Origin: VAZQ01 sp046733355
GTDB lineage: Bacteria; Pseudomonadota; Alphaproteobacteria; Rhizobiales; Xanthobacteraceae
Direction: 5' to 3'
DNA: 24,677 bases
NCBI GenBank assembly: GCA_046733355.1
Contig: JBKPOZ010000310.1
Coordinates: forward strand, 1 to 24,677
Shown here: in pieces, positions 16,415 to 24,089 of the stretch
How the letters are laid out: every line of letters begins with the position of its first letter
How positions within the stretch are numbered: the stretch's first letter is position 1
Translations under genes and position numbers: made by a program
Notes under the pieces: generated by a model
Database searches by the model: none
Told to the model about the DNA's origin: nothing
Seen by the model: the letters and a program-made list of their open reading frames with translations, nothing else

Positions 16415-17156
16415 TCGAGACCTGCTCGCCGCCTGCTTGTGGGCGGCGGCCACGGTCGCGGCCGTTGCGGTCAGCGACAGCTTGCTCCTGCGCACCGTTC
16501 TGGGCGTGCCCATGGTATTACTAATCTCGGGCCATTCTGTGCTGCGGGCCCTTGGCGTAAGCACCACGTCCGCGTCCGAACACTTCGCCTACGCGGTCGG
16601 AGCAAGCCTCGCCGCGGACATCGCCGGGGGGTTTGTTCTTAACGCCACAGGTTTCCTGACGCCGCTCGGCTGGGCGGTCTGGCTATCTGTTGCCACGACC
16701 AGCGCGGCCTCGATCGCCGCCTGCCGCCGCAACGTACCCGACCTGCCATCCTGGCCTGCTCCGGTGCAGGTCCGGCCCTGGCAGGGAGCCGCGATTGCGC
16801 TGGCGGTGCTGCTGGCGATCGGAGCTTATTCGCTGGCCCTCTACGACGAAGCGACCCATCGGGAATTCAAGTACACTGAGTTCTGGTTGTTGTCGTCGAC
16901 CAGTGTCGATCCGGGCCAACTCACCGTCGGTCTTCGCAGCGCCGAAACCCAAACGCAGCGATTCGACCTGGAAATCACACTCGACGGACAGCTGTTCGCC
17001 GTCTTCCGCTCACTCACCATCGTGCCGGGCGACACCTGGACGCGCGAAATCCCGGTGCCCGTCGCCGGAACCCCTCAGAAAGCTGAGGCGCGGCTCTATC
17101 GGCCGGACGATAACCGACTTTATCGAAGCGTTTCGACGACAGTGGCACCTCTCTGA
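16398..17156 (+). CDS. DUF1616-like membrane protein
   Basis: The product is 252 residues. Four N-terminal hydrophobic segments lie between about residues 8 and 110. A fifth (AAIALAVLLAIGAYSLAL) leads into a soluble domain opened by REFKYTEFWLLSS, a pattern like the TEF-containing region of the DUF1616 family. The remainder looks like a beta-rich domain outside the membrane (LTVGLRSAETQTQRFDLEI, then FRSLTIVPGDTWTREIPV). The function of this family is not established. The ATG at 16398 lies inside the 3' end of the GT-C-like gene, so the two proteins are probably made in equal amounts and may act together. Confidence 0.65.
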   Translation: MEAPSNRDLLAACLWAAATVAAVAVSDSLLLRTVLGVPMVLLISGHSVLRALGVSTTSASEHFAYAVGASLAADIAGGFVLNATGFLTPLGWAVWLSVATTSAASIAACRRNVPDLPSWPAPVQVRPWQGAAIALAVLLAIGAYSLALYDEATHREFKYTEFWLLSSTSVDPGQLTVGLRSAETQTQRFDLEITLDGQLFAVFRSLTIVPGDTWTREIPVPVAGTPQKAEARLYRPDDNRLYRSVSTTVAPL

Positions 17157-17174
17157 GCACAAGGGAGATAAGTC

Positions 17175-18442
17175 ATACGCATCCTGTTGCTGGCCCAATT
17201 CTATCCCCCGGTGATCGGCGGCGAAGAGCGACATGTCCGCAATCTCGGCAGGGCGCTGGCGCAGCGCGGTCACGATGTGAGCGTCGGGACCTTGCTGCAT
17301 CCTGGGTCGCCCGAAACTGATCTCGACGGCGTAGTCCGCGTGCATCGCTTGCGCAGCACGCTTCAGCGTCTGTCAGGCCTCCATACCGATTCCGAGCGCC
17401 GCCATGCGCCACCGTTCCCGGATCCCGAACTGGTGCTGGCTCTCAAACGGCTGCTCACCCAGGAGAGACCGGACATCGTGCACGCCCATAACTGGATCTA
17501 CGCCTCGATCCTGCCGCTGAAGATTCTGGCTGGTATCCGCCTTGTGGTTACGCTCCACGACTACGGCCTGATTTGCGCCAAAAAGAATTTCATGCACCTG
17601 GGCACCCATCTCTGCAGTGGCCCGTCATTCGCGAAGTGCCTGCCCTGCGCAGCCGCCCACTACGGGTCCGTGAAGGCACCCGCGATCACGTTTGGCAACT
17701 GGGCCTCGAGCTTCGCTGCTCGGGGCGCGGTGGACCGTTTCATTGCGGTAAGCCACGCGGTAGCGCGTGACAACCGACTCAGCCAAGGACCCGCTCCCTA
17801 CGAGGTCATTCCCAATTTCGTGCCGGACGATGTCGATGCGCTTGGCCCCGAAGATCCCTGTCTTCGAGAGCTGCCGGAGAATGGTTTCATCCTGTTCGTC
17901 GGCGACATGATTCGCCTCAAAGGCATTGATGTTCTCCTGAAGGCCTATGCCTGCCTAAAGCAAGCGCCGCCCCTGGTCCTGATCGGGCGGCGTGCCGCCG
18001 ACACGCCAACTGAGTTCCCACTGAATGCCCGTGCCTTCGGCATGTGGCCGCATTCCGCCATCATGCATGCATGGCACCGCTCATTGTTCGGCGTACTGCC
18101 CTCTATCGGACCGGAAGCCTGCGCGACAGTGATCATGGAAGCGATGGCGTCCGGGAAGCCCGTCGTTGCAACCGAGGTCGGCGGCACGCCGATCACGGCG
18201 AAACGGGGCTTGTCGTTCCGCCCGGTGACGTGCAGGCCCTCGCCCATGCAATGCAGATGCTGCTGGAGGATCGCTCCTTGCGGGATCGCCTCGGGAAGGC
18301 AAGCCTCACCAGGGTAGGACGCCTCAAGGCCGGAGCGGTCGTGAGCCGGATCGAGCAAGTTTACCGGGATGTGATGTTACCTGCCGCAAGCGGGGCCGCG
18401 ATGGGGGTGCACCAGCGTTCGGAAGGGAAAGCATGTCGCTAG
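17175..18442 (+). pseudogene. Family 4 glycosyltransferase with frameshift and non-standard start (second copy)
   Basis: A GT4 enzyme is clearly encoded: ILLLAQFYPPVIGGEERHVR, HNWIYASILPLKILAGIRLV, VTLHDYGLICAKKNF, ILFVGDMIRLKGIDVLLKAY and SIGPEACATVIMEAMASGKP. Two defects are visible. First, the codon where Met is expected is ATA (17175), 6 bases after AAGGGAGA and just after an in-frame TAA (17169); the nearest usable codons are CTG 17184 and TTG 17187, too far from the ribosome site. Second, after EVGGTP (about 18191) the frame turns to nonsense and stops at 18317. The proper C-terminus, DHGETGLVVPPGDVQALA and onward, continues in another frame to TAG 18442, overlapping the flippase start at 18433. 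A loss of about 10 bases would explain it. It could also be assembly error or programmed frameshifting. Confidence 0.8.
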
Positions 18443-19779
18443 ACCTCACCTGGGCGGCCCTTCTGCGCGGGCGTCGGGCGCTTCAAAAGAGCACTGCGCT
18501 TGTCACGAATTCCAGCGCTCTGGCGATCGGAACCCTGGCAACAGCCGCTCTTGGGTTCGTCTATTGGTGGCTCGCCGCCAGATTTTTTCCGCCAGAGGTA
18601 ATCGGCAGTGCCTCCGCCCTGCTGGCCGTAATGGGATTCGTCGGGTTGCTCGGGGACGCCGGGCTTGGGACCTTGCTGATGGGTGAAATCGTTCGGCATC
18701 CCGGCAAGCAGCCCGGCCTTGTGACCGCAGTAGCTTCCGTCGGGGTTGCGCTGGCGGTCGGCACGGCGTTGTTGTTTGTTCTCGGGGATGCGAGTTTCAT
18801 CAGCTCAAGGACGCTGATCGGCGGTTGGTTTGAGCGCGTATTGTTCGTTTTCGGCTGCAGCCTGACGGTTTTCTGCATTCTGGTTGATCAGGCATTCGTC
18901 GGTACCCTGCGCAGCACCGGCAAGATGATCCGGCAAGTGCTCTTCTCCGCATTCAAGCTGATGCTGATCGCCGCGGCCGCGGCCGGTGGCTACGCCTCCA
19001 CTGCCGCCATTCTTATGACCTGGGTGGCCGGGCTGCTGGCGTCCTGCATCGGCGTCGATCTCTTGACGCGGGGAAGTGCGCGTCGGCTGGTTGGGATCCC
19101 CGATTTCCATCTGCTCCATAGGCAGCGACGCAAGGTGTTTGACCATTACGCGCTCGATGTCGCCTCGCAGGCCCCGACCGTCATCATGCCCTATCTTGTG
19201 CTGGTCCTCCTGTCCCCGACCACCAATGCTGCCTTTGTGTCGTTGTGGTTGCTGGTCTCCATGGCCTCTTCGATTCCCGCAGCCATGGCCACGACCCTTT
19301 TCCCCGTGGTCAGAGCAAGTCCAGAACAATTCAGGCACGACATCCTCATCTCGCTGACGGCATCATTGCTCTTCTCGCTGGTCTGCGCCGCCGTCGTTTT
19401 CGCGTATTCCCAGCATATACTTGCGGTCTTCAATCCGGCTTATCCGGAGATCGGCGGTTCAAGCCTGCGGTACCTCGGCTTCAGCCTGCTGGGATCAACC
19501 CTCAAATTTCATGCCTGCACGCTGGCGCGGCTTGTCGACGCAATGCTCAAGGCATCTCGATGGTTCGCGGTTGGCGGATTGCTCGAGCTGTGTTTCGCGG
19601 TCGCGGGAGCGAAGCTTGATGGGCTTCAAGGCTTGGTCCTGGGTTGGACATTTATCGTATGCATCGAAGGTACGTGCGCGGCCCTTGTTTTGGCCTGCGC
19701 GACGAAACCGGATTCTGTCGTCGTCGGCCCTGCGCACGAAGGCCGCGGCGCTCCAGATCTGAGGAGACTCCGCTCATGA
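18433..19779 (+). CDS. Wzx-type polysaccharide flippase
   Basis: The product is 448 residues with about 12 hydrophobic helices, the usual size of MOP-superfamily (Wzx/RfbX-like) flippases that move lipid-linked oligosaccharide units across the inner membrane. The start region SSALAIGTLATAALGFVYWW, then ARFFPPEVIGSASALLAVM and GLLGDAGLGTLLM, are typical of helices 1 and 2. Later segments include HYALDVASQAPTVIMPYLVL. The ATG at 18433 follows GGAAGGGAAAGC. It overlaps the restored reading frame of the damaged GT4 by ten bases. Its TGA overlaps the next ATG by four bases. The 3' end lies inside the first copy of the 73-base repeat. Confidence 0.87.
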   Translation: MSLDLTWAALLRGRRALQKSTALVTNSSALAIGTLATAALGFVYWWLAARFFPPEVIGSASALLAVMGFVGLLGDAGLGTLLMGEIVRHPGKQPGLVTAVASVGVALAVGTALLFVLGDASFISSRTLIGGWFERVLFVFGCSLTVFCILVDQAFVGTLRSTGKMIRQVLFSAFKLMLIAAAAAGGYASTAAILMTWVAGLLASCIGVDLLTRGSARRLVGIPDFHLLHRQRRKVFDHYALDVASQAPTVIMPYLVLVLLSPTTNAAFVSLWLLVSMASSIPAAMATTLFPVVRASPEQFRHDILISLTASLLFSLVCAAVVFAYSQHILAVFNPAYPEIGGSSLRYLGFSLLGSTLKFHACTLARLVDAMLKASRWFAVGGLLELCFAVAGAKLDGLQGLVLGWTFIVCIEGTCAALVLACATKPDSVVVGPAHEGRGAPDLRRLRS

Positions 19780-19823
19780 TGCAAGGCTATGAACCGCAAT
19801 TGGATGGCCGGCGAACCATCGCA
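19751..19823 (+). repeat. Direct repeat, copy A (5' end of the acyltransferase gene duplicated)
   Basis: This 73-base stretch aligns with 20607-20680 at about 60 identical columns with one gap (hand alignment). It covers the end of the flippase gene, the GAGGAGACTC leader and about 16 codons after the ATG. The encoded peptide MMQGYEPQLDGRRTIA matches the acyltransferase opening MAQAYRPQLDGLRAIA. The similarity ends just before the AAGGAG at 19827. Confidence 0.85.
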
Positions 19824-20618
19824 ACGAAGGAGAATTCTTTGTCGCGCGCGCGTACTGCGCCACGCCATCCGCATCCAGGCGGTTCGACGGCGTTTAGAAC
19901 CAATGTTACCTACCGGCTCGGCAAGCTAAAAGACCTCGGGCTGCTGCACGGCGTCTGGCTCGACTGCGGTTGTGCTGAAGGCGGCTACACCGAGGCCCTG
20001 GTCGCCTGGGGTGCTGAGAAGGCCATTGGTGTCGATCCCGAGCGATCCAGAATCGACGAGGCCATCGCGCGCAAACTTGTGAATGACACGAAGCTCAATC
20101 GACAGCCAGAGGCGGTCGAATACCACTGTTGCAGCGATAACTTCCCATTACCGGATGCGTCCATTGATGCAACCTTGTTGAACGAGGTTCTTGAGCACGT
20201 CGCCGATGAGGCGGCAACGCTGCGCGAGATTCGTCGGGTACTGCGCCCCGGCGGCTATCTCATCGTGATGAGTCCAAATCGCTGGTTCCCATTCGAGGGG
20301 CACGGCATGCGGTTTCTGGGCCACGATTTCGGTTTCCCGATCCCACTGCTGCCTTGGCTGCCGAGTTCGTGGTCGGCGCAGGTAATGGCCGCACGCAACT
20401 ACTGGCCCTGTGAATTGCGCAATATCGTAGCTTCGGCTGGCTTCGATATACAGAAGGTCGATTATGTATTGCCGGTATTCGAATTATACCAATGGCTGCC
20501 GGCGAGCGTGATCTCCGTATATCGGCGGCTCATGCCGTACATCGAAAAAACACCTTTGCGCAAGTTCGGCGTTTCAACTCTGGTTGTAGCAACCCGCCCC
20601 GGCGCTCTCCAGACCTGA
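19776..20618 (+). CDS. Class I SAM-dependent methyltransferase with chimeric N-terminus
   Basis: The product is 280 residues from the ATG at 19776. The class I fold shows motif I as WLDCGCAEGGYTEAL (about 61-75), AIGVDPE, then FPLPDASIDATLLNEVLEHV and REIRRVLRPGGYLIVMSPNR. It would methylate a sugar or other group in the polymer. The first 16 or so residues are not methyltransferase-like: they copy the start of the downstream acyltransferase. An AAGGAG at 19827-19832, six bases before an in-frame TTG at 19839, gives a cleaner start after residue 21 and is my preferred biological start. The ATG is kept here because it overlaps the flippase stop. It ends 14 bases before the acyltransferase gene. 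Confidence 0.88.
   Translation: MMQGYEPQLDGRRTIATKENSLSRARTAPRHPHPGGSTAFRTNVTYRLGKLKDLGLLHGVWLDCGCAEGGYTEALVAWGAEKAIGVDPERSRIDEAIARKLVNDTKLNRQPEAVEYHCCSDNFPLPDASIDATLLNEVLEHVADEAATLREIRRVLRPGGYLIVMSPNRWFPFEGHGMRFLGHDFGFPIPLLPWLPSSWSAQVMAARNYWPCELRNIVASAGFDIQKVDYVLPVFELYQWLPASVISVYRRLMPYIEKTPLRKFGVSTLVVATRPGALQT
19827..19841 (+). promoter_or_regulatory. Shine-Dalgarno and TTG, alternative methyltransferase start
   Basis: AAGGAG (19827-19832) is followed after six bases by TTG (19839-19841), in frame with the methyltransferase. It lies immediately beyond the end of the duplicated acyltransferase sequence. This suggests it is the original start of the methyltransferase and that the upstream ATG was added by the rearrangement. 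Confidence 0.6.
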
Positions 20619-20680
20619 GGAGACTCGGGCTCATGGCGCAAGCATATCGACCGCAATTAGATGGCCTGCGCGCCATCGCG
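20607..20680 (+). repeat. Direct repeat, copy B (genuine acyltransferase 5' end)
   Basis: This is the second copy of the sequence at 19751-19823. Here it spans the end of the methyltransferase gene, the CTGAGGAGACTC leader and the first 16 codons of the acyltransferase. It continues into a full acyltransferase, so this is the parental context. The two copies bracket the methyltransferase gene. Confidence 0.85.
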
Positions 20681-21721
20681 ATTGGACTCGTCGGTATAGA
20701 GCACTTCGGAGGGCCATGGCTGCGAGAGCACTTCCCGATCGGGGCGGGAGCATTGGGGGTTCACCTGTTCTTCGTCCTGAGCGGCTTCCTGATCACGCGG
20801 AACTTGCTGTTCAGACTCGAGCGAGCATCTGCGGGCGAAGTCATCCGCAGGTTCTATATCGGGCGGGCGGTACGGCTGATGCCGGCCTACTATCTCACCC
20901 TGCTGGCCCTGTTCGCGCTGGGCGTGCCCGAGGTTCACGACTTCATTCTTTGGCATCTCACCTACACGAGCAATTACCTCGCTGCCATGGGTGGCCCGCT
21001 CCTGGTTTTCTGGTCCCTCGCCGTGGAGGAGCAATTCTACCTGTTGCTGCCCCTGCTAATTCTCCTCTTCAGGCGCGATACCGTGCAGGTGGGTTTATTC
21101 CTGATCGGCATCGGGTTCCTGTTGCGCAGCTTGGTACTGGCCACCTCGATCGACCGATTTGCCTTCGAGCTCTCGATATTCGGCAACTTTGAGATCCTGG
21201 GATTCGGTGTGCTCAGCGGTGCCCTCGCCTATGCCGCGTTTAAGCGCGGAAGCCATCTCCAGGCCGGTCCGAGCTGGCGCTGGCTCGCCCTGGTCTGCCT
21301 CGCGTTCCAGTGCCTCGCCTGGTACGTCTGGGGCAACGGCATCCTGCGCCATGTCACTTTCAACCTGACGGTTGGAATCTTTTTTGCATGGCTCGTAGTC
21401 CAGGCTGCTGCGGAGCTGCCGGGCTTGCTCGCGTGGTTCAGTCACTACAGGTTCGTGCGCTTCGTTGGCAAAATCTCTTACGGCATCTACTTGACGCACG
21501 TGTTTTTCCTGAAGATTTTTCACTCGAGCGCGGTCATTGAGCGGTTCGGGACCATTCCTCTGTGGGCTCAAGGGCTAATCGCGCTCGTGCTGAGCCTGTG
21601 CGTTCCGACGGTATCGTGGTTCCTCATGGAGTCCCCACTGCTCAAACTGAAGGAGCGCGTGCTCGAGGGCAAGGACACCATTGCCGTGAGGATGGGACCG
21701 CGGCCGTCCGTCCAGATTTGA
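20633..21721 (+). CDS. Acyltransferase family 3 membrane protein
   Basis: The product is 362 residues with about ten hydrophobic helices. It opens with the family hallmark YRPQLDGLRAIAIGLVGIEH, in which H24 is the conserved membrane histidine. GVHLFFVLSGFLITRNLL, FYIGRAVRLMPAYYL and WSLAVEEQFYLLLPLLI follow, all standard acyltransferase 3 motifs. Such proteins transfer acetyl or other acyl groups to sugars of exported polysaccharides at the inner membrane. The ATG at 20633 has GAGGAG about seven bases upstream; codons further upstream in the same frame lie within the methyltransferase gene and are not used. It is the last gene of the plus-strand run and is convergent with the ExoF-like gene. 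Confidence 0.92.
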   Translation: MAQAYRPQLDGLRAIAIGLVGIEHFGGPWLREHFPIGAGALGVHLFFVLSGFLITRNLLFRLERASAGEVIRRFYIGRAVRLMPAYYLTLLALFALGVPEVHDFILWHLTYTSNYLAAMGGPLLVFWSLAVEEQFYLLLPLLILLFRRDTVQVGLFLIGIGFLLRSLVLATSIDRFAFELSIFGNFEILGFGVLSGALAYAAFKRGSHLQAGPSWRWLALVCLAFQCLAWYVWGNGILRHVTFNLTVGIFFAWLVVQAAAELPGLLAWFSHYRFVRFVGKISYGIYLTHVFFLKIFHSSAVIERFGTIPLWAQGLIALVLSLCVPTVSWFLMESPLLKLKERVLEGKDTIAVRMGPRPSVQI

Positions 21722-21804
21722 GGGAGTACGCTATCCACGCAGCTGGATCGGAAAGCGGCGCGCAACGAGAGCTAAGGTCCACTCGACAGACGAGCTTGCA
21801 CGTT

Positions 21805-21854
21805 GAAGGGCTATTGCGTGACGCGCTGCAGATCCGGCATTGTGCAATCCCTTC
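21805..21854. other. Interrupted inverted repeat between convergent genes
   Basis: GAAGGG (21805-21810) pairs with CCCTTC (21849-21854), and ATTGC (21813-21817) pairs with GCAAT (21844-21848), leaving a 2-base bulge and a 26-base loop. It lies in the 138-base gap between the acyltransferase and ExoF-like stop codons, where transcripts from both sides should end. No U-tract follows on either strand, so it is not a classical terminator. Confidence 0.35.
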
Positions 21855-21859
21855 CAACT

Positions 21860-23491
21860 TCAGTTCGGACCGATCATGTGGTCTGATATCACCCGACTGG
21901 TCTCCTCAAGGTTCGCGGCGTGCCCCGCCGACAAGCTTTCGCCCGGGAACCGGGTCGGGACCGGCGAGCCGGCCTGCTCTTGCGGCTTTCTTTCACCCGG
22001 GATGATGTTGACGAGGTCACCTGGCTGCAATGGGCTCATCCCCATGGATTTCATACTGATCGGTCCGGCCGCCGTCTGCCGCACGAGTTGGTACGTTACC
22101 TCGTCAATCTGGCTTCCAAATTGGGTGCGAGCCCTCGACAACGTGCTCAGGACATCTTCACTATTGTTGAACTCTCGCTCGCTCTCGGCGACTTGTCGTT
22201 CGATAACCTCGATCTCGGCCTCTAGATTGCCTTTGAGCTCGGCCGCAACGCGCAGCGCATCAGCCTCAGTAGAGGCAAGGCGCTGCTTTGCGAGCGCGTA
22301 TTGGTTGACCGCGTCCCGCCGACGCTGCTCGGCTTCCATCAACTCGGTTTGTACCTGATTCAGCGCCGTCATGCTGAGAACGTGCCGGTCCACCAGCGCC
22401 CGAATGCTGTTGACCCGATCCTGTCGCAGCTTGACGAGCTCGTCGAGCGACTCCATGCGACTATACACGTCAACATCCAGCTTGGCTGACTCCACCCCGC
22501 TGAGGATCGATCGCTCGCGGGTCTGACGGGCCGTGACGATGGGGTTGCGCCGCTCGCTCTGCTCGTTCATGAGTTTTTCGGCCTCAGTCGTGCCGACCAG
22601 TTCTATTAGCCGGAGCGGAATCTTTGGCTCCGTGCTGTCGCGTTCCGCCTTCAGCGCCGCCAAGCGCGCCAACAAATTCGGCAGGGCATCGGCCGCCCCG
22701 CTCCGCTTCTCGATCGCCCGAATACTTTCCATCTTCTCCCATGGCTCGCTCGCGCGCCGGTCGAGTCCTCCTGCGAGTGCAATGGCATGAAGCACGGTCA
22801 TGCCGGGCACGTATTTGTAGGAGCCTGGGTTCTTCACCGGTCCGAGCACGTAAACGGGGGGCCGCTCCACGGACAAGATGCTCACCAGACCCTTGCGGCC
22901 CAGAGAGTCCTCGAAAGATTTCGATATCCCACGCTGCACTTGCTGCACCGACCGATCCACAACTGGCACAGGGCCGAGCAACGGCAACACTATCGTTCCG
23001 TCCTCCTCAACGGAGTACTCGCCGCTAAGCTCCGGGCGTTGCTGTAGTCCGCGCAAACCCGTTGTGACCCGGCCCCACTTGTCTTCCTCAACCTCGATCC
23101 GCTCGTAGAACACAATCCTTAGCTTGTCGCCGACTGCAAATGGGCGGCTAACCGCGAGTGAAGGCGAACCGGTTCGGGTTTCGATATTGCTCCAAGTCGC
23201 TGGCAACTTCTCTGGGCGCTTCACGTCGTGGTGGGAGGCGCCCTTCCGGGCCAACGCGGACCTAGCCGGCGCACACGCGCCCGATTGCGGTGGTGCGGTG
23301 GATGACCGAGCCCTGCCCGGAATGGCGGCTTTGGCCTCGACCGCAACGGATTTCACAATCCTTGGCAGGTACGGATTAATGTTTGAAAAAGAAGTTGGGA
23401 CGAGGCCCAATCCAATACCGAGCATCGCTAGCCCGAGGACACCGTTGCTCGTCTCCCCGCAGATAAGCGCGATGGACTTGAAGACGTTCAT
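21860..23491 (-). CDS. ExoF-like outer-membrane polysaccharide export protein (OPX family)
   Basis: The product is 543 residues. A hydrophobic N-terminal segment (GLAMLGIGLGLVP, about 19-32) is a signal anchor or signal peptide. About 80 polar, probably disordered residues follow. The polysaccharide export domain starts near residue 113 (SRPFAVGDKLRIVFYERI ... YSVEEDGTIVLPLLGPVPVV). An SLBB-type domain follows (VYVLGPVKNPGSYKYVPGMT, VLHAIALAGG). Residues about 270-455 are a long charged coiled coil, and a closing LQPGDLVNIIPGE returns to the export fold. This layout resembles rhizobial ExoF rather than Wza. AGAAGGA precedes the ATG at good spacing. It would form the route through the periplasm and outer membrane for the polymer made by the plus-strand genes. 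Confidence 0.85.
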   Translation of the reverse strand: MNVFKSIALICGETSNGVLGLAMLGIGLGLVPTSFSNINPYLPRIVKSVAVEAKAAIPGRARSSTAPPQSGACAPARSALARKGASHHDVKRPEKLPATWSNIETRTGSPSLAVSRPFAVGDKLRIVFYERIEVEEDKWGRVTTGLRGLQQRPELSGEYSVEEDGTIVLPLLGPVPVVDRSVQQVQRGISKSFEDSLGRKGLVSILSVERPPVYVLGPVKNPGSYKYVPGMTVLHAIALAGGLDRRASEPWEKMESIRAIEKRSGAADALPNLLARLAALKAERDSTEPKIPLRLIELVGTTEAEKLMNEQSERRNPIVTARQTRERSILSGVESAKLDVDVYSRMESLDELVKLRQDRVNSIRALVDRHVLSMTALNQVQTELMEAEQRRRDAVNQYALAKQRLASTEADALRVAAELKGNLEAEIEVIERQVAESEREFNNSEDVLSTLSRARTQFGSQIDEVTYQLVRQTAAGPISMKSMGMSPLQPGDLVNIIPGERKPQEQAGSPVPTRFPGESLSAGHAANLEETSRVISDHMIGPN

Positions 23492-24089
23492 GTTCGATGT
23501 CCTTCTAATTTGCGCTCCTGAGCGATTGGCATCAATTCAGGTCTTCAGACGGTAGGTTCACGTCCTCCATACCTCGCGGTCGTGCCCATCTCTGCGGATA
23601 CGATTGTTGGAAGGCTTCGTGGCATCTTGGTAAGGCGACTGACCAGACCATTGTTACAGCGAGAGTCCAGTGGCCTTGCGTATTGCGGCCCGGGGTGTCT
23701 GGACAGGGCCGACTTAGCTGTTGATAGTCACTCAAAACCCTTCACATTCGTACAGTAGTATAGGCCATGGTGCCCCGGTTCGGTACGGCGGACAATTTGA
23801 CTGAGGGAGTAAACCGATTGGAGTAGCTCCCGAAAGGGCTTTCGGAAGGAGGATTTAGGTCCAGCTCCAGGCTGTGCGGTGCCGCATTCAAAGCCCAAAA
23901 TTTCTCTCCGATAGTCTCGAGTGGACAAACATCAGAATCGCGCAAAACCACTAGCGATTGGTCGCTCCGATTCGTCGCGAGCACCAATCCAAGAACCCGC
24001 ACCATCGTCCTGCAGCATTTGAGATATGTGGGGCGGACAATTAGGGCCGTAGCGCACGTCCCCTTCGACGCGATTCATCGACGTCTCCC
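23492..24089. other. Long intergenic region upstream of the ExoF-like gene
   Basis: These 598 bases separate the ATP-grasp gene from the ExoF-like gene, both on the minus strand. The short frames present (for instance an 87-codon minus-strand frame at 23742-24005) show no family signal. A 16-base inverted repeat CCGAAAG-GG-CTTTCGG lies at 23830-23845 and could be an operator. The ExoF-like promoter should lie in the left part of the gap, but no convincing -35/-10 pair was assigned. Confidence 0.45.
23830..23845. promoter_or_regulatory. 16-base inverted repeat upstream of the ExoF-like gene
   Basis: CCGAAAG and CTTTCGG flank a 2-base centre. The short spacer fits a dimeric protein site better than an RNA hairpin. 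It lies about 340 bases upstream of the ExoF-like start. The binding protein is unknown. Confidence 0.35.

Noticed and set aside
18805..19338. Minus-strand frame of 177 codons opposite the flippase
   Set aside because: Rich in Gly, Gln, Arg and His as expected from the complement of hydrophobic membrane-helix codons; no independent signal.
21095..21571. Minus-strand frame of 158 codons opposite the acyltransferase
   Set aside because: Hydrophilic complement of membrane helices in a confidently identified gene.
23742..24005. Minus-strand frame of 87 codons in the gap upstream of the ExoF-like gene
   Set aside because: It has no recognisable family, overlaps another frame of similar length, and lacks a clear ribosome site; a real small gene cannot be excluded.
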